Source: Azophilus sp965200465
GTDB lineage: Bacteria; Pseudomonadota; Gammaproteobacteria; Pseudomonadales; Azotimanducaceae
Assembly (NCBI GenBank): GCA_965200465.1
Contig: OZ241358.1
Location: forward strand, 3,162,001 to 3,226,000
DNA: 64,000 bases
Direction of reading: 5' to 3'
Shown: positions 45,374 through 56,300 of the stretch, piece after piece
How the letters are laid out: every line of letters begins with the position of its first letter
Numbering within the stretch: position 1 is the stretch's first letter
Notes under the pieces: model-generated
Seen by the model: only the letters and a program-made list of their open reading frames with translations
The model's database searches: none
What the model was told of the DNA's origin: nothing
Program-made: the position numbers and the translations under genes

Positions 45374-48300
45374 TTATCCGCCCATGCGGTAAGTCACGCC
45401 CACCTTCAGGATGCGCCCGAAGGGATTGTGGGTGAAGGGGTCGTAATTCATCTCGCGGGGCACGAAGGGAGGGTCCTCGTCCGTCAGGTTGACGACCGAA
45501 GCCCAAATGTTGACCCGATCCCGCATGAGGCTGTAGTTGGCGTGCAGCTCGTGGGTGACGAGGCTCTTGATGGGCGTCTCGCCATCCTCATCCGCATCCA
45601 CATAGTCGTCCACATAGTTAAGGCCGTAGCGCAGGTTCAACGGCCCCCAAGCGTAGTTCAGGAAGCCCTGCACCTTCCACTTGACCAGGGTGCGGGCCAA
45701 GGAGGTGGTGTAGTTCAAGCGGCCTAGGGCGTCATAGGCGTCGCCTAGCTCCCAAGCATCTATGTCGTAGCCCAAAATGCGGGTGCCGCTGGCGCCGAGG
45801 CTGAACCATCCCGGCCCGACGCCGATGCCGTAGCGGGCGGTGAAATCAATGCCGTCGGTCTTGATGTCCGGCCCGTTGATGATGTTGATGTCGATGATCT
45901 CCACATCGGCGGCCACGGTGGGGCCGCCGCCGAACGTCAGCCGGCCGAAATAGGGGCTTGCCGCATTGCAGGGATCCGTGGGGCCGCCGGGGCAGGCCGC
46001 CGCTAGAACGGCGTTGTAGGGCTCCGTCACCAACGGCTTCTCAAAGTCATACGACCAGTAGTCCAGGGTGACAAAGAGGTTGTCGCCGCCCGTGAGCAGG
46101 CCGTCGTGGTCGATCAACAGGCCCACATTGAAGGTGGTCGCCTGCTCCGGGTCCAGTTTGGGGTTGCCCTTGGTGTCGATGCGCTTGAAGGCGCCGGTTT
46201 GGTCAACGAACTGCAGGGAGTTGGAGGAGTTGTCCGCCACGGTCTGATTGAGCGTAGGGCCTCGGAACGTGGTGCCGACGGAGCCGCGCAGGCCCAAGCT
46301 GGGCAGCAATTGCCAACGCACGGCCAGCTTGGGGTCCAGGCTTGACCCGGTGGCGCCGGCGTAGTCCTCGAAGCGCAACGAGAATTGGGCTTCAACGGCG
46401 TCGCTAACGGGCAGTTGCAGTTCGCCGAACAGGGAGTAGATGTCCCGGTCTTCGTCAATGGCGGAGATGGGCGGCAGAAATCCGAACAGGCCGTTGCGGT
46501 TGGTGGTGCAGTCCTTGATCTCCGGGCCCGCCGCACAGGGAAATTGCTCGAAGTCGCTGATGTCGAAGGGCGTGACCGCATAGGTTTCGCTGCGCCATTG
46601 GGCGCCGAAGGCGAAGCTCAGGGCGCCGCCGGGCAAGGACCAGGGCAGGGCGCCGGCGAACATGCCCTCCAGCACCAGCAGGGACGCCTCGCCGCCTCTG
46701 CCGTAGTCCCCCGTCACCATGTACTCCCACAGCTCCTGGTTGTTCAGCGCCGGGTTGAAGTCCGGGTTTGCGGCGACGCCGCCCGGCACCTGCGGGTGCG
46801 ACCCCGGCATGGCGTTGGAGAAGGGAATCCAGTAGCGGCACGGCCCTTGGCCGGCGTTGGCCATGACGGTCTCCAAGGAGAAGGCCAAGTTGCCGTTTTC
46901 GTCATATTCGTTGGGAACCTGTTGCTCGCACTCGAAGCCGCCGAGCCCTTGGCGGGCGCGCGCATCCCGATAGACCATGGTGTCGCCGCCGCCTTCGGTG
47001 CGCTCCGAGGCGGAGTAGGTGGCGGATGCGTTCCATGTGTATTCGCCAACCGAGCCGTCCAAGGTGACGTTCAAGCGCCAAAGCTCGGACTGCCGAACCC
47101 GTTCGTGCAGCGGCCCGTCCTGGCCGTAGGCGCGCCCGTAGAACCACGCCACTTCCTGCCATTCTGCGGGAACGCCGGCGGCGGTTTGCGTGGGGTCTCC
47201 CACCCAACGGCAGTAGTCCTCCGGGCACCAAGCATAGTCCCCGTACAGATCTGGATGCTTGCTGGCCATGTCAACCAAGCCGGGATTGTTGGCCCTTAGG
47301 GTGCGGGTTTCATCGACCAGCCGATTGGGGGGATAGGAGGGCGAGGTGTTCCAACCGGGCACGTCGCTGTCCGTCATCAGGAATTCGCTGGACAGGGTGG
47401 TGGTGTCGTTGATTTCCCAAGAGAACTCGGTGAACCACTGCCAGCGCTCCGCTTCCTCGGCCAAGTTGTCGAAGGGCGTGTACTGAAAGAGGCAGAATCC
47501 GCCGACGGTGTTGCCCAAGACCCCAGCGGCGGTGCGCGCCCCGCCGAGCTTCTCGCAATTCGGGTCCACGATGCCGGTGGCCAGCAGCCCGAGGAAGCCG
47601 CCCACCGGCGCCGCATTCCAGCGCTCAAAGGGCACCACAACCGACGGCCGCCCAACGCTGGACCAGCCGCCCAGGGGACTGTCCGCGTAGGAGCGCACCG
47701 CCCAATCCCGAGCAATGAGGTTCAATTCGCTGCGCTTGGCGTAGCCGAAGGAACTGACTAGGTGGCCTCGGCCTTGCGCCAAGTCCGTGCCGAAGATCAA
47801 GCCGGCTTCGGTGTCGCCATTGGAGCCGTCAATGAACTTGTGGTTGGCGGAGACCTCGAAGCCGCTGAAGTCGCTGCGGGTGATGAAGTTCATGACCCCG
47901 GCGATGGCGTCGGAGCCGTAGGTGGCGGCGGCCCCGTCGCGCAGTATTTCGATGCGCTCCAAGGCGATGGTCGGCATCATGTTCACATCGACCAGCAGTT
48001 GCGCCTGGGCGCCGATGGCGTGCGGCGACCAAGTGGTGCGGTGGCCGTTGATGAGCACCAGGGAGCGGCTGGGGCCCAGCCCGCGGATGTTCACCGTGGC
48101 CCGCTCCGCGCCGGCGCCGGCTTGAAATTGGTCGGTCTCCCCGTCCGCCCCCTGGCTGAAGGAGAGGTTCTTGATGAAGTCCAGCGACGTGGGCGACCCT
48201 TGGAAGGCCAAGTCATCCCGCGACAGCAGGGTGACGGGCAGGGGCGCATCCTCCGGGGTGCTCTTGATGTGGGAGCCGGTGACGACGATCTCTTCGATTT

Positions 48301-48391
48301 GCTCGCCGGCGTACGCCGCCGGGGCGTTGGCCAGCAAGCCCGCCGCGGCAACTAGGCCGAGTGCGCAACGGGGAAGGAATGGAGTGGACAT
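45374..48391 (-). CDS. TonB-dependent outer-membrane receptor
   Basis: From ATG 48391 (GGAGG upstream) the product has 1005 residues: signal peptide (RCALGLVAAAGLLANAPAAY), TonB-box-like EEIVVTGSH, and a plug domain with INGHRTTWSPHA preceded by IRGLGPSRSLVL, then GSDAIAGVMNFITRSDF. A 22-strand-type barrel follows to the C-terminus. It belongs to the large subgroup with a cysteine-containing extracellular part (CPEDYCRW). Such receptors import iron chelates, oligosaccharides or peptides; the ligand is not predictable. No transporter or sigma/anti-sigma genes are beside it. The last residues (VTYRMGG) lack the usual terminal aromatic. Confidence 0.92.
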   Translation of the reverse strand: MSTPFLPRCALGLVAAAGLLANAPAAYAGEQIEEIVVTGSHIKSTPEDAPLPVTLLSRDDLAFQGSPTSLDFIKNLSFSQGADGETDQFQAGAGAERATVNIRGLGPSRSLVLINGHRTTWSPHAIGAQAQLLVDVNMMPTIALERIEILRDGAAATYGSDAIAGVMNFITRSDFSGFEVSANHKFIDGSNGDTEAGLIFGTDLAQGRGHLVSSFGYAKRSELNLIARDWAVRSYADSPLGGWSSVGRPSVVVPFERWNAAPVGGFLGLLATGIVDPNCEKLGGARTAAGVLGNTVGGFCLFQYTPFDNLAEEAERWQWFTEFSWEINDTTTLSSEFLMTDSDVPGWNTSPSYPPNRLVDETRTLRANNPGLVDMASKHPDLYGDYAWCPEDYCRWVGDPTQTAAGVPAEWQEVAWFYGRAYGQDGPLHERVRQSELWRLNVTLDGSVGEYTWNASATYSASERTEGGGDTMVYRDARARQGLGGFECEQQVPNEYDENGNLAFSLETVMANAGQGPCRYWIPFSNAMPGSHPQVPGGVAANPDFNPALNNQELWEYMVTGDYGRGGEASLLVLEGMFAGALPWSLPGGALSFAFGAQWRSETYAVTPFDISDFEQFPCAAGPEIKDCTTNRNGLFGFLPPISAIDEDRDIYSLFGELQLPVSDAVEAQFSLRFEDYAGATGSSLDPKLAVRWQLLPSLGLRGSVGTTFRGPTLNQTVADNSSNSLQFVDQTGAFKRIDTKGNPKLDPEQATTFNVGLLIDHDGLLTGGDNLFVTLDYWSYDFEKPLVTEPYNAVLAAACPGGPTDPCNAASPYFGRLTFGGGPTVAADVEIIDINIINGPDIKTDGIDFTARYGIGVGPGWFSLGASGTRILGYDIDAWELGDAYDALGRLNYTTSLARTLVKWKVQGFLNYAWGPLNLRYGLNYVDDYVDADEDGETPIKSLVTHELHANYSLMRDRVNIWASVVNLTDEDPPFVPREMNYDPFTHNPFGRILKVGVTYRMGG

Positions 48392-48568
48392 AATAAAAGC
48401 GCCTCCGCAGCGCTCCCGCGCTTGCCAGTTGGGTTTGGCTCTCTCCGCGCCGCTGCCGGCCAAAGCCGCAACGACGGCGGAATTTTAGCGAAACCACCGA
48501 GGGCCAAACAACGAAATCGGGACTATTTATGTAACACAAGCGCCTTAAAGCACCGGCGGGCGTGGCCC

Positions 48569-48685
48569 AACGCAGTTTCAGGCCGCCTACCCAATGCGCC
48601 CATCCCGGCCCCGGCGCGGGCCTCAATACGGGCCTCAATGAAGTAAGCAAACGCAGTTTCAGGCCGGGCGCCTACTCAATGCGCC
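48569..48685. repeat. Two-copy direct repeat of about 32 bp
   Basis: AACGCAGTTTCAGGCCG followed by GCCTACNCAATGCGCC occurs at 48569-48600 and again at 48650-48685, where four extra bases sit in the middle. The second copy contains the stop codon of the small exported-protein gene. Between them a GGCCTCAAT motif is also duplicated. It sits upstream of the TonB receptor gene. Function unknown. Confidence 0.7.
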
Positions 48686-49061
48686 GCACCCTGGTGGCGG
48701 CGCTGCGCTCCGTGGTCAAGATGTCGCCGCCGAAGCGAGCCGGGGCGATGATGACGCGCTCGCCCGGATTCGCCAGCATAAAGCCCGCTTGCCGCTGCAT
48801 CCAGGCTTGACCGTTCGCCAGCCGGAAAACCATTTCTCCTCCCCGCCGGCGGCTGACGGAAACAATGGTCGATTGGACTGCGCCGTCCGCCGACAACTGC
48901 GGCGCCGGCGCCGGAGCGCCGGCCTTGGCTTGCTGGGCCAGGCAATTCAGCCGAGCGTCCTCATCCACAATGCCCGCGCAGGGGGCCGCCGCTTGGGCAC
49001 CGGCGAAGGCCAGCCAAGCGAAGCCAACCAGCAAGGTGCGCCGGAGATTGCCTTCACGCAT
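48672..49061 (-). CDS. Small exported protein of unknown function
   Basis: From ATG 49061 the product has 129 residues: a signal peptide (RRTLLVGFAWLAFAGAQAAA), two Cys (CAGIVDEDARLNC) that could form a disulphide, a Pro/Ala linker and a C-terminal beta-like domain (VFRLANGQAWMQRQAGFMLA). No family is recognised; an SH3-like periplasmic module is a guess. The start overlaps the end of the restriction-modification gene by 8 bp. Confidence 0.65.
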   Translation of the reverse strand: MREGNLRRTLLVGFAWLAFAGAQAAAPCAGIVDEDARLNCLAQQAKAGAPAPAPQLSADGAVQSTIVSVSRRRGGEMVFRLANGQAWMQRQAGFMLANPGERVIIAPARFGGDILTTERSAATRVRRIE

Positions 49062-51666
49062 CCGCAACGCCCGCCGTTGCCGCTGAAAGGGCGCCGACAG
49101 AGCCAACCAATGCGCTGGCCTCGTGACGCAACCCAACCCGGGTTTCAATGATGCGTTTGCACCCTTCGGCAACGCGCCGTGACTCTTTTTCCGACCGCGG
49201 CATCGGAATCGCCAACTCCAAGACGCGCTTGCCAATGGTGTCAATAATATCCTGAGTGAACTTCTTGGCGCACATTTGCAGCCGCACAATCGGCGTGTTG
49301 AGAAGCGCCAACAACAGCCACGGGCTAATGATTTCCGGTTTATGCACACGAATGCGGTACAGATGGCTCTGAAACAGCATGGGCAGGTCGAAGCGCGTAA
49401 CTATGGCGGTGGCGCCGACCAGATAGGTGCCATCCTTCACCATTAGGATGTCGTCCGCCTGCACGTCCATTTTCGTTTGCCAGCCCTCGTATATTTCATG
49501 GCTGACGCCATGCTTGAAATCCGCCTTGATCTCCCAATTGGAAATGTCCGACGTGCGGATGAACGGAATGTTGCCGGTGCCGTAAGCCATTTTGCCCACT
49601 TCAACGCCAGTGGCGAACGACAAAACCTCTTGTTCAACCAAGCTCCCCAAGGTGATGAAGCTGTAGTCATTGCCAAGGCGGGACATCTCTGCGCCCACCT
49701 CCGGATTGTAGTATCTGGGAATCAATATGTCGTTGACGACATCCCCATTCGGCAAAGTGAAACCCCGGTGGTCACGGTGGTCAGGCTCAAAAGCAGCCGC
49801 ACCACTGCGCCAATGCGCAAAGCGGGCGGCAATTTCAGGAACCTCGTCAAGCAACTCCAACTCGCCGTCCGGCAGTGTGCGGTAGGTGGGGTTGCCGCGA
49901 CTATCATGCCCGCACCACCTCGCCTCCGCCATAAAAATAGGATGGTCGTTTTGGTCCCCCAACGCGCCAATCAAAACGCATGTCTTGGTGTGCGTTCCGC
50001 CTTTCCCGCTGGTCTTGAACAGGGGTTCCGGCATGTTGATGATCGCCACAATTCGCAACCGGGACCGAAGCCACTGCATGATGTAGCCATGCGAAGGGTT
50101 GCCGAAAACGCTCTCCGGCAGCACGATGCCGATGCGCCCGCCGGGTTTAAGCAATTGAATGCAACGCTCTAAAAACGGAACCTGCGGCGGCAGCCTGTCG
50201 TGCCTGACTGAGGACGGTGCCCATGACGCCTTTGACTTGTTGTACTTCCACTTTTGGCCAAGCTCGAACTGAGAAATGATCTTGTCGCCTTTCACGACGA
50301 TTTTCTTGCCGAACGGCGGGTTGGTGAGGACAACGTCGAAAGTTCCGGGCTTCGTGTCCTGACGCAACTGCGGCGTCCAGTCATCGACCGGCTCCAATGC
50401 GTTCTGGCAGAAAACTCCACCGCGACCATCCCCAATCAGGGCCATGTAAGCCTTGCAAACACGGGAGAGAAAGGCGTCCTTGTCGATGCCGCGAAAGCAG
50501 TTCGACGCAATCTCAAATTCGCGCTTCGCTAGTTGGCGCTCGGTCCAGTTCTTGTGCTTGGCTTCGTCCCTGAGACGCTCCCAAACATGGGAGAGGGCAG
50601 TGATGAGAAAGCCTCCGGAACCACAGGCGGGATCAATGATTCTTTCCCCTGGCTTTGGGTCCACCATCTTCACCATCATTTCGATGACGTTGCGGGGCGT
50701 GAAGAACTGACCTTCAGAACCGCGCAGCGCCGGCCCGATGAAGACCTCAAAGGCTTCCCCGATTGCATCCCGATCCGCCTCCATGATTGTGTAGGTCTGA
50801 AGTTCCCCAACTACATAGGCAAGGCTGTCGAGGTCAAGGCGAATGCGATCAGTGGGATCAAAGACATCTCCGAACACATTCTCCTTCACCCGATCGAAGA
50901 GGGCATGGATGCGGGCTCGAATGGCCTCTTGGGATTCACCAACACCAGCGCGAAAGTTAACCGTATCCTCCGCGCCCGTTTCCTGTTCATCCAGAAGCTT
51001 ACAAAAGAGGAGATTGATAATTTCCTGAGCCAGCGCCTCGTCTCGCGTGATGCCGGTGGTCATGCCGGCCAAGTGATTCCGAATGTCTCGGAAGACGGCC
51101 TTCAAGTTCGACGGCTTGGCAAGATCCTTGCGTTTATATAGCCCGATGTCGTCAATCCGCTGCCCATTGCGAGGAATGTTGGGAAGAGTCTGATAGGTGC
51201 GACGACCATCCTCATGGTACACCTTACGAAGATAAACGTGGTCTTCGCCGTTGAACCAGACACCCACTTCCGCAGCGGACATGTCCATGTAAAGCCGAAG
51301 CTGATGCTCGCCATCCTGCCGGTTGCTCTTCTTGCACTCCACTATCATTAGGAGCTCATCTTCCGTGCGCCCCGCCGCACGAAACACGGCTATGTCCACC
51401 GGGAAGGATCGATCCTGGTCGGACGGCCTTGCTCGAACACGATGTTGGGGATGCGTTTGCACTTGTTCCTTGCCGTAGCCGTAGTCTTCGACCAGACGGC
51501 GGGCAAAGACCTGCACGGCGCCCACTTCCTCCGGCGTGGCCCGCACCTGCTTACCGCCGATGAAGTCGACGATGAGCTTTCCGGACGGGCCGCTGCCCTC
51601 AGCAGCGGACGCCCGTGATTGCCCCTTCGCCACTCCTAGTGCCGCCCCCGAGCTTGGACTAGACAT
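49054..51666 (-). CDS. Single-chain restriction-modification enzyme (type IIG/I-like)
   Basis: The 870-residue product from ATG 51666 combines three parts. An HsdR-like N-terminal nuclease domain carries PVDIAVF and LMIVECKK near residues 88 and 112 (PD-ExK pattern). An HsdM-type N6-adenine methylase carries DPACGSGGFL near 343 and NPPFG near 452. A C-terminal specificity domain includes GTGNIPFIRTSDISNWEIK. It could modify and cut the same site by itself; cleavage has not been shown for every member. A ninety-residue N-terminal region precedes the nuclease motif. No separate hsdS or hsdR gene is near. Confidence 0.88.
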   Translation of the reverse strand: MSSPSSGAALGVAKGQSRASAAEGSGPSGKLIVDFIGGKQVRATPEEVGAVQVFARRLVEDYGYGKEQVQTHPQHRVRARPSDQDRSFPVDIAVFRAAGRTEDELLMIVECKKSNRQDGEHQLRLYMDMSAAEVGVWFNGEDHVYLRKVYHEDGRRTYQTLPNIPRNGQRIDDIGLYKRKDLAKPSNLKAVFRDIRNHLAGMTTGITRDEALAQEIINLLFCKLLDEQETGAEDTVNFRAGVGESQEAIRARIHALFDRVKENVFGDVFDPTDRIRLDLDSLAYVVGELQTYTIMEADRDAIGEAFEVFIGPALRGSEGQFFTPRNVIEMMVKMVDPKPGERIIDPACGSGGFLITALSHVWERLRDEAKHKNWTERQLAKREFEIASNCFRGIDKDAFLSRVCKAYMALIGDGRGGVFCQNALEPVDDWTPQLRQDTKPGTFDVVLTNPPFGKKIVVKGDKIISQFELGQKWKYNKSKASWAPSSVRHDRLPPQVPFLERCIQLLKPGGRIGIVLPESVFGNPSHGYIMQWLRSRLRIVAIINMPEPLFKTSGKGGTHTKTCVLIGALGDQNDHPIFMAEARWCGHDSRGNPTYRTLPDGELELLDEVPEIAARFAHWRSGAAAFEPDHRDHRGFTLPNGDVVNDILIPRYYNPEVGAEMSRLGNDYSFITLGSLVEQEVLSFATGVEVGKMAYGTGNIPFIRTSDISNWEIKADFKHGVSHEIYEGWQTKMDVQADDILMVKDGTYLVGATAIVTRFDLPMLFQSHLYRIRVHKPEIISPWLLLALLNTPIVRLQMCAKKFTQDIIDTIGKRVLELAIPMPRSEKESRRVAEGCKRIIETRVGLRHEASALVGSVGALSAATAGVADA

Positions 51667-51815
51667 CCTGCACACATCCAGCAGTGCTGATTCAGTTGCC
51701 CAAAGCGATACTGTACATGAATACAAAATCCAAGCGCAAGCCCATTCACGGACTTTTTCCCGGCCGCTTTGGGCTCAATGGCGTGCAGCAAAGCGTTGGT
51801 CTGGTGGGGCTTGCT

Positions 51816-52637
51816 TCACTGCACGCCCAGCATCATCTTGATGAGCGGTGCTTCAAAGGCGCCGGTGACGCCGGCGCCCATGTGCCCTTGGTCGATCACC
51901 AAGTTGGCACCGGTGATGCCGCTGGCGGCGTCGCTGCCTAGGAAGGCCATCGCCCCGGCGACCTGCTCCACGCTTAGGGCCTCTACGCCGGCGGCCTCCC
52001 GGTAGTCCTTGCCGAAGCCCAGCCAGACGTCCGCGTTGGCGCGGGCCAAGGGGGTGTCCGTGGGGCCGGGCATCACCGAGTTGATGCGCACGCCCTGCTT
52101 GAGCAGCCCGAAGGCTTGGCTGGCCACATAGCCGCACATGGCCTGCTTGCTGAACATGTAGTTGTCCGTGCCCGGATGGGCTTCCACCCACGCCAAGGCG
52201 CCGTCCCAATCCGGCGTTTGCAGAAACTCCAGCACCAGGTCCAGCTTGCGCAGCCAAGGCAGGCCGGCGACCGAGGCGATCATGACGACGGCACCGCCGG
52301 CGTTGAGCATTCCCTTGGCCAGCAGTTGCTCAATGAAGTAGCGCTGGCTGATGAAGTTTACGGCCATCAGGCCGGCTGCGCCGTCCGCCACGCCGGCGCA
52401 GGAGAACAGCGCGTCAAAGCGCCCGTCCAACTTGGCGACGGCGGCATCCACGTTGGCTTGGCTGCGCAGGTCAATGCGCACCGACTGGGCGGCGGGATGG
52501 TCGATGGCCGCCACGTCAAGCGCCGTGACCTGTGCGCCCAACTCCGCCGCCAGCCGCGCCGCCGCCGCACCCATGCCGGTGGCGGCACCCAAAACCAATG
52601 CCCGCTTGCCATCGTATCGAAATTGCTCCAACCCCAT
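51816..52637 (-). CDS. SDR resembling coniferyl-alcohol/hydroxysteroid dehydrogenases
   Basis: The 273-residue product from ATG 52637 has the Rossmann motif GAATGMGAA near residue 18 and FSCAGVADG. A Ser in VVMIASVAG pairs with YMFSK (catalytic Tyr and Lys). A long insertion before YMFSK (LVLEFLQTPDWDGALAWVEA) is typical for the coniferyl-alcohol/3-alpha-hydroxysteroid dehydrogenase group. It oxidises an alcohol with NAD(P)+; substrate unknown. It stands alone, 150 bp from the restriction-modification gene start. Confidence 0.85.
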   Translation of the reverse strand: MGLEQFRYDGKRALVLGAATGMGAAAARLAAELGAQVTALDVAAIDHPAAQSVRIDLRSQANVDAAVAKLDGRFDALFSCAGVADGAAGLMAVNFISQRYFIEQLLAKGMLNAGGAVVMIASVAGLPWLRKLDLVLEFLQTPDWDGALAWVEAHPGTDNYMFSKQAMCGYVASQAFGLLKQGVRINSVMPGPTDTPLARANADVWLGFGKDYREAAGVEALSVEQVAGAMAFLGSDAASGITGANLVIDQGHMGAGVTGAFEAPLIKMMLGVQ

Positions 52638-53368
52638 GATTGGCCCCCTAGACAGTGAAAGGGAAAGCAAACACTAATATGTTGGCGTCGGCAACCACTC
52701 CTTGGCAGTTCAGGAGCGGTCGTCTCCCCCCGCCGACGTAGATTGGAGAAGCGCGGCGGTTTTCCACCCCAATGGGCGTTAAGGGTCCGGAGTGGGCTTG
52801 TCCCTTGCCGTCATGAAGGGCTTGATGCTTGGCAGCGTGAAGGCGAACGCGCATGAGCGCATGCGCTCGCTCATACGTCGGCCGCCCAAGCAGTCTGAGC
52901 GTCCTGCGCTTGAGCGTCACGGGACACGCCCGGGGCTGCGCTCGCCCGCGTCCTGCGAAAACACCGAAAACACAGTGCGCATGGCCTTCCGCCCGTCTGA
53001 ATGGCTTGCAATGTGGTTCCCGCCACTCCAACGACGTCCCAAAGCCCCACAGCGCAACCATCTCAACGGTGAGAAAGTTGCGCTGTGCTGAACCCTGCGT
53101 TCCGTAAGAGCTTGCGGGTGCCCTGAAATATTTTTTTACCCCACTTTTCAACGAGGGAATGCGGCCTGCGGGCGAGCGGGCTTCGCGCCTTGCCGTGTTT
53201 TCATCCCACTTCTTTTGGCCTCCTTTTCCGCAAAAAAAGTGGGAATCCGAAGACGAAAATGGGGCAAAGTGGCGAAAAAAGACCGGGATTGACTGCAAAG
53301 CATTGACCGGCAGCACTAAGTCGTCTAGGGTCAGCGCATTAACGCCAACGGGGGGATGTTCAGCAGTC
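52638..53368. other. 731-bp gap upstream of the Ig-like protein gene
   Basis: No protein gene is supported here. Open frames on both strands give Arg/Pro-rich products without family features. A run of T and AT-rich sequence near 53131 and the hairpin at 53204-53244 are the only structures. The leader of the giant gene must begin in this gap. Confidence 0.55.
53204..53244. repeat. Hairpin in the leader of the Ig-like gene
   Basis: TCCCACTTCTTTT (53204-53216) pairs with AAAAAAAGTGGGA (53232-53244) over 13 bp with one mismatch and a 15-nt loop. It lies 125 bp upstream of the ATG. Neither side is followed by a terminator-like T run on the plus strand; an attenuator or mRNA-stability role is possible. 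Confidence 0.5.
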
Positions 53369-56300
53369 ATGAAAAGCATCTGGCTTGCCGCAGTCGTTTT
53401 CTTTGCCATGCCCGTATTTGCTTGGGCACAGGGGAGCCAGCCAGTCGTTGACGGAGTGACCATCGTCTCCAGCCCGTACAACGGAAACGCCTATGTTTTC
53501 GGGGAAATCATTTCCGTACGAATTTCCTTTGACCAACCTATTACTGTGCCGTCTGATGACGATTATTTAATTCAGCTAACGCTGACGATCGGCACTAACG
53601 CCCGCAAGGCTGGCTTATTAAGCTTAACTACTTCCAGCAACGACGACCTAATTTTCGACTATGTCGTGCAATACTCAGACAGCGATGCGGACGGCATCTC
53701 CATCGCCGCGGACGCTTTAACTCTGAACGGCGGCACAATTCAGGGCGCCGATAGCAGCAACGCCAACCTTGACCTTGGCAGTCACGCCGTCAGCAACGAC
53801 GGAAATCACAAAGTTGATGGCAGCATCGACCTTGCGCCAAACGTGATTTCCGTATCCGTGGTGTCCCGCCCGGAAAGCGGGGACACCTACGCCAAGGGCG
53901 AAATAATCAGGGTGCAAGTTAGGTTCCACGAAGCGGTAAGGCGCATTGATGGCAACCCGCAACTGGCGTTGACTTTGGGCATGCAAACAAAGCAAGCAGA
54001 CTATTTGGCCTGCAGCAGCGGCTTTCGCTCTTCTGTTAATTTCTGCCGTTTGGCTTTCTTTGGCTATATAGTGCAGCCTGCAGACAGCGACTCGGATGGC
54101 ATTTCCATCAGCGCCAACGCGCTGACGTTAAACGGCGCCACTATCCGGGACGCTAGCGGCACCAATGCCAACTTGAGCTTAAGCGGCTACACGGTGAGCG
54201 ATGTTGCGGGGCACAAGGTCGCTGGCAGCATTAACCGCCTGCCGAGTGTTGCCACGATGCGAACATCCATTCCGCAAAGCGGCGACACCTATGGCGTAGG
54301 CGAAATAATTGAAGCAACAATTACCTTTAGCAGGCTCGTCAAGGTCACTGGCGCTCCGCAACTAACCCTAGGGATCGGCACTCAGACCAAGCAAGCCGTT
54401 TATTCAGGTTGCACCCGTGACTCTTGGACAGATCCAGCAGGGCTCTGCGAGGATCTGAAGTTCCAATACGTCGTTCAGTCCTCAGACAGCGATGCGGACG
54501 GCATCTCCATCGCCGCGGACGCTTTAACCCTGAACGGCGGCACGATTCAGGGCGCCGCCGGCAGCAACGCCAACCTAAGTCTCGGCACCCATGCACTAAC
54601 TAACTTTGCAATCAGAAAGGTTGATGGAAATATAGACCGCACTCCCGCTGTGAACTACTTGAATTTTTCCTATGACAGCAGACCACAGACCGGCGACACC
54701 TACGGGGTTACCGAGATCGTTGAAATTGAAGTGTCTTTTACAGAGGCTGTTAAGGTAAGCGGCAGCCCGTACTTATCCTTGACAATTGGAACTCAGACAA
54801 GGCAAGCCTCCAACCATCGCACAGGCTTCTTATCGCCGTATCTTACATTCCGATATGTCGTTCAGGCATCGGACACTGATGCGAACGGCATCTCCATCGG
54901 GGCAAATTCCATAGCGCTCAATGGCGGCACGATTCAGGACTCTGGCGGCAACAACGCAAACCTTGATCATGATGCCGTCGGCGATGTCGCAAGCAGAAAG
55001 GTGGACGGGAGCATCGACCACCCACCCACAATCCGCAGAATATGGTACTGGCCAAAGCGGCAGCGCACAAATACATACGGGGCTACTGAAGCCATTGACG
55101 TGGAAGTAGATTTCAGTGAAACGGTAACAGTGATCGGCAATCCGCAACTAGGATTGACGATCGGTGCTCAAACTAGGCAAGCCACTATAATCGAATGCAC
55201 CCGTCGCGCACGGAGCTCAGCTCAGGGCTGCATTTCTACGGGCTTCCGCTTCCGCTATGTCGTGCAGGCATCGGACAGGGACACGGATGGCGTAAGCATT
55301 GCCGCAAACGCCCTAGATTTAAACGGCGGCACAATTCAAGATTCCGCGGGCAATAGCGCCAACCTTAACCACGATGCGCTCGGCGATGACTCTGACCGCC
55401 GCGTCGATGGCAGCATCGACCATGTCCCGGCCGTAATTGCAACAGTCATTGATTCAGACCCGCGCTCAGGGGACACCTACATTGCCGACGAGCTTATAGA
55501 AGTGGGCGTTTCGTTTGACGAACGCGTCATCGTCTCCGGCAGTCCGCAACTGGCGCTTACAGTAGGAAGTCAGACTCGGCAAGCCAAGTTTCATCCCGGA
55601 TACGGAGTTGATCCGGACAATCCACAAATAGGCTGGTACTTTCGATATATTGTGCTGGCATCGGACCGAGATGCAGATGGCATTTCCGTCGCCACAGATG
55701 CGCTAACCCTAAACGGCGGCACAATCAGGGACATTGCCGGAAACAACGCCAATATCATGCTTACTCATGATGCGGTCAGTGACGACGCCGAGCATAAAGT
55801 GGATGGTGGAACTGACCGATCTCCCGTTATCAATGACTCGATTTTCTCCAAGCCTCAGGAAGGAGATACTTTTGGCGTGGGCGAGACGATTGAAATTAAA
55901 CTTCAAGTAAATGAACCCGTCATCATCACCGGTACTCCGCAACTGGCGTTGCAGGTCGGCACTCAAACCCATCAAGTGGAGCATGCGGGATGTGTCGCCT
56001 ATTTTGCGGCTCCGGAAGGGAGTTGTCGGCGGTTGATTTTCCAATACATCGTGCAGGCCGCCGACAGTGACTCAGATGGCGTTAGTTTCACTGCAAACGC
56101 TTTGACGCTGAATGGCGGCACCATTCGAGACGCCGGGGGCAACAACCTAAATCTTATGGTAGATGAGAACTATTACGACACAAGCGGTGACAAAGTGGAC
56201 GGCAGCATCGACCGGGCCCCGGCCGTGGGCTCGGTCTCCATTTCCTCCAGCCCACAAAACGGCAATGCCTACGGCGTCGGTGAAACCATCGAATTTACGG

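Noticed and set aside
52648..53481. Minus-strand frame upstream of the Ig-like gene
   Set aside because: Composition is Arg/Pro/Gly-rich, with no start signal or family; it crosses the opposite gene's signal peptide.
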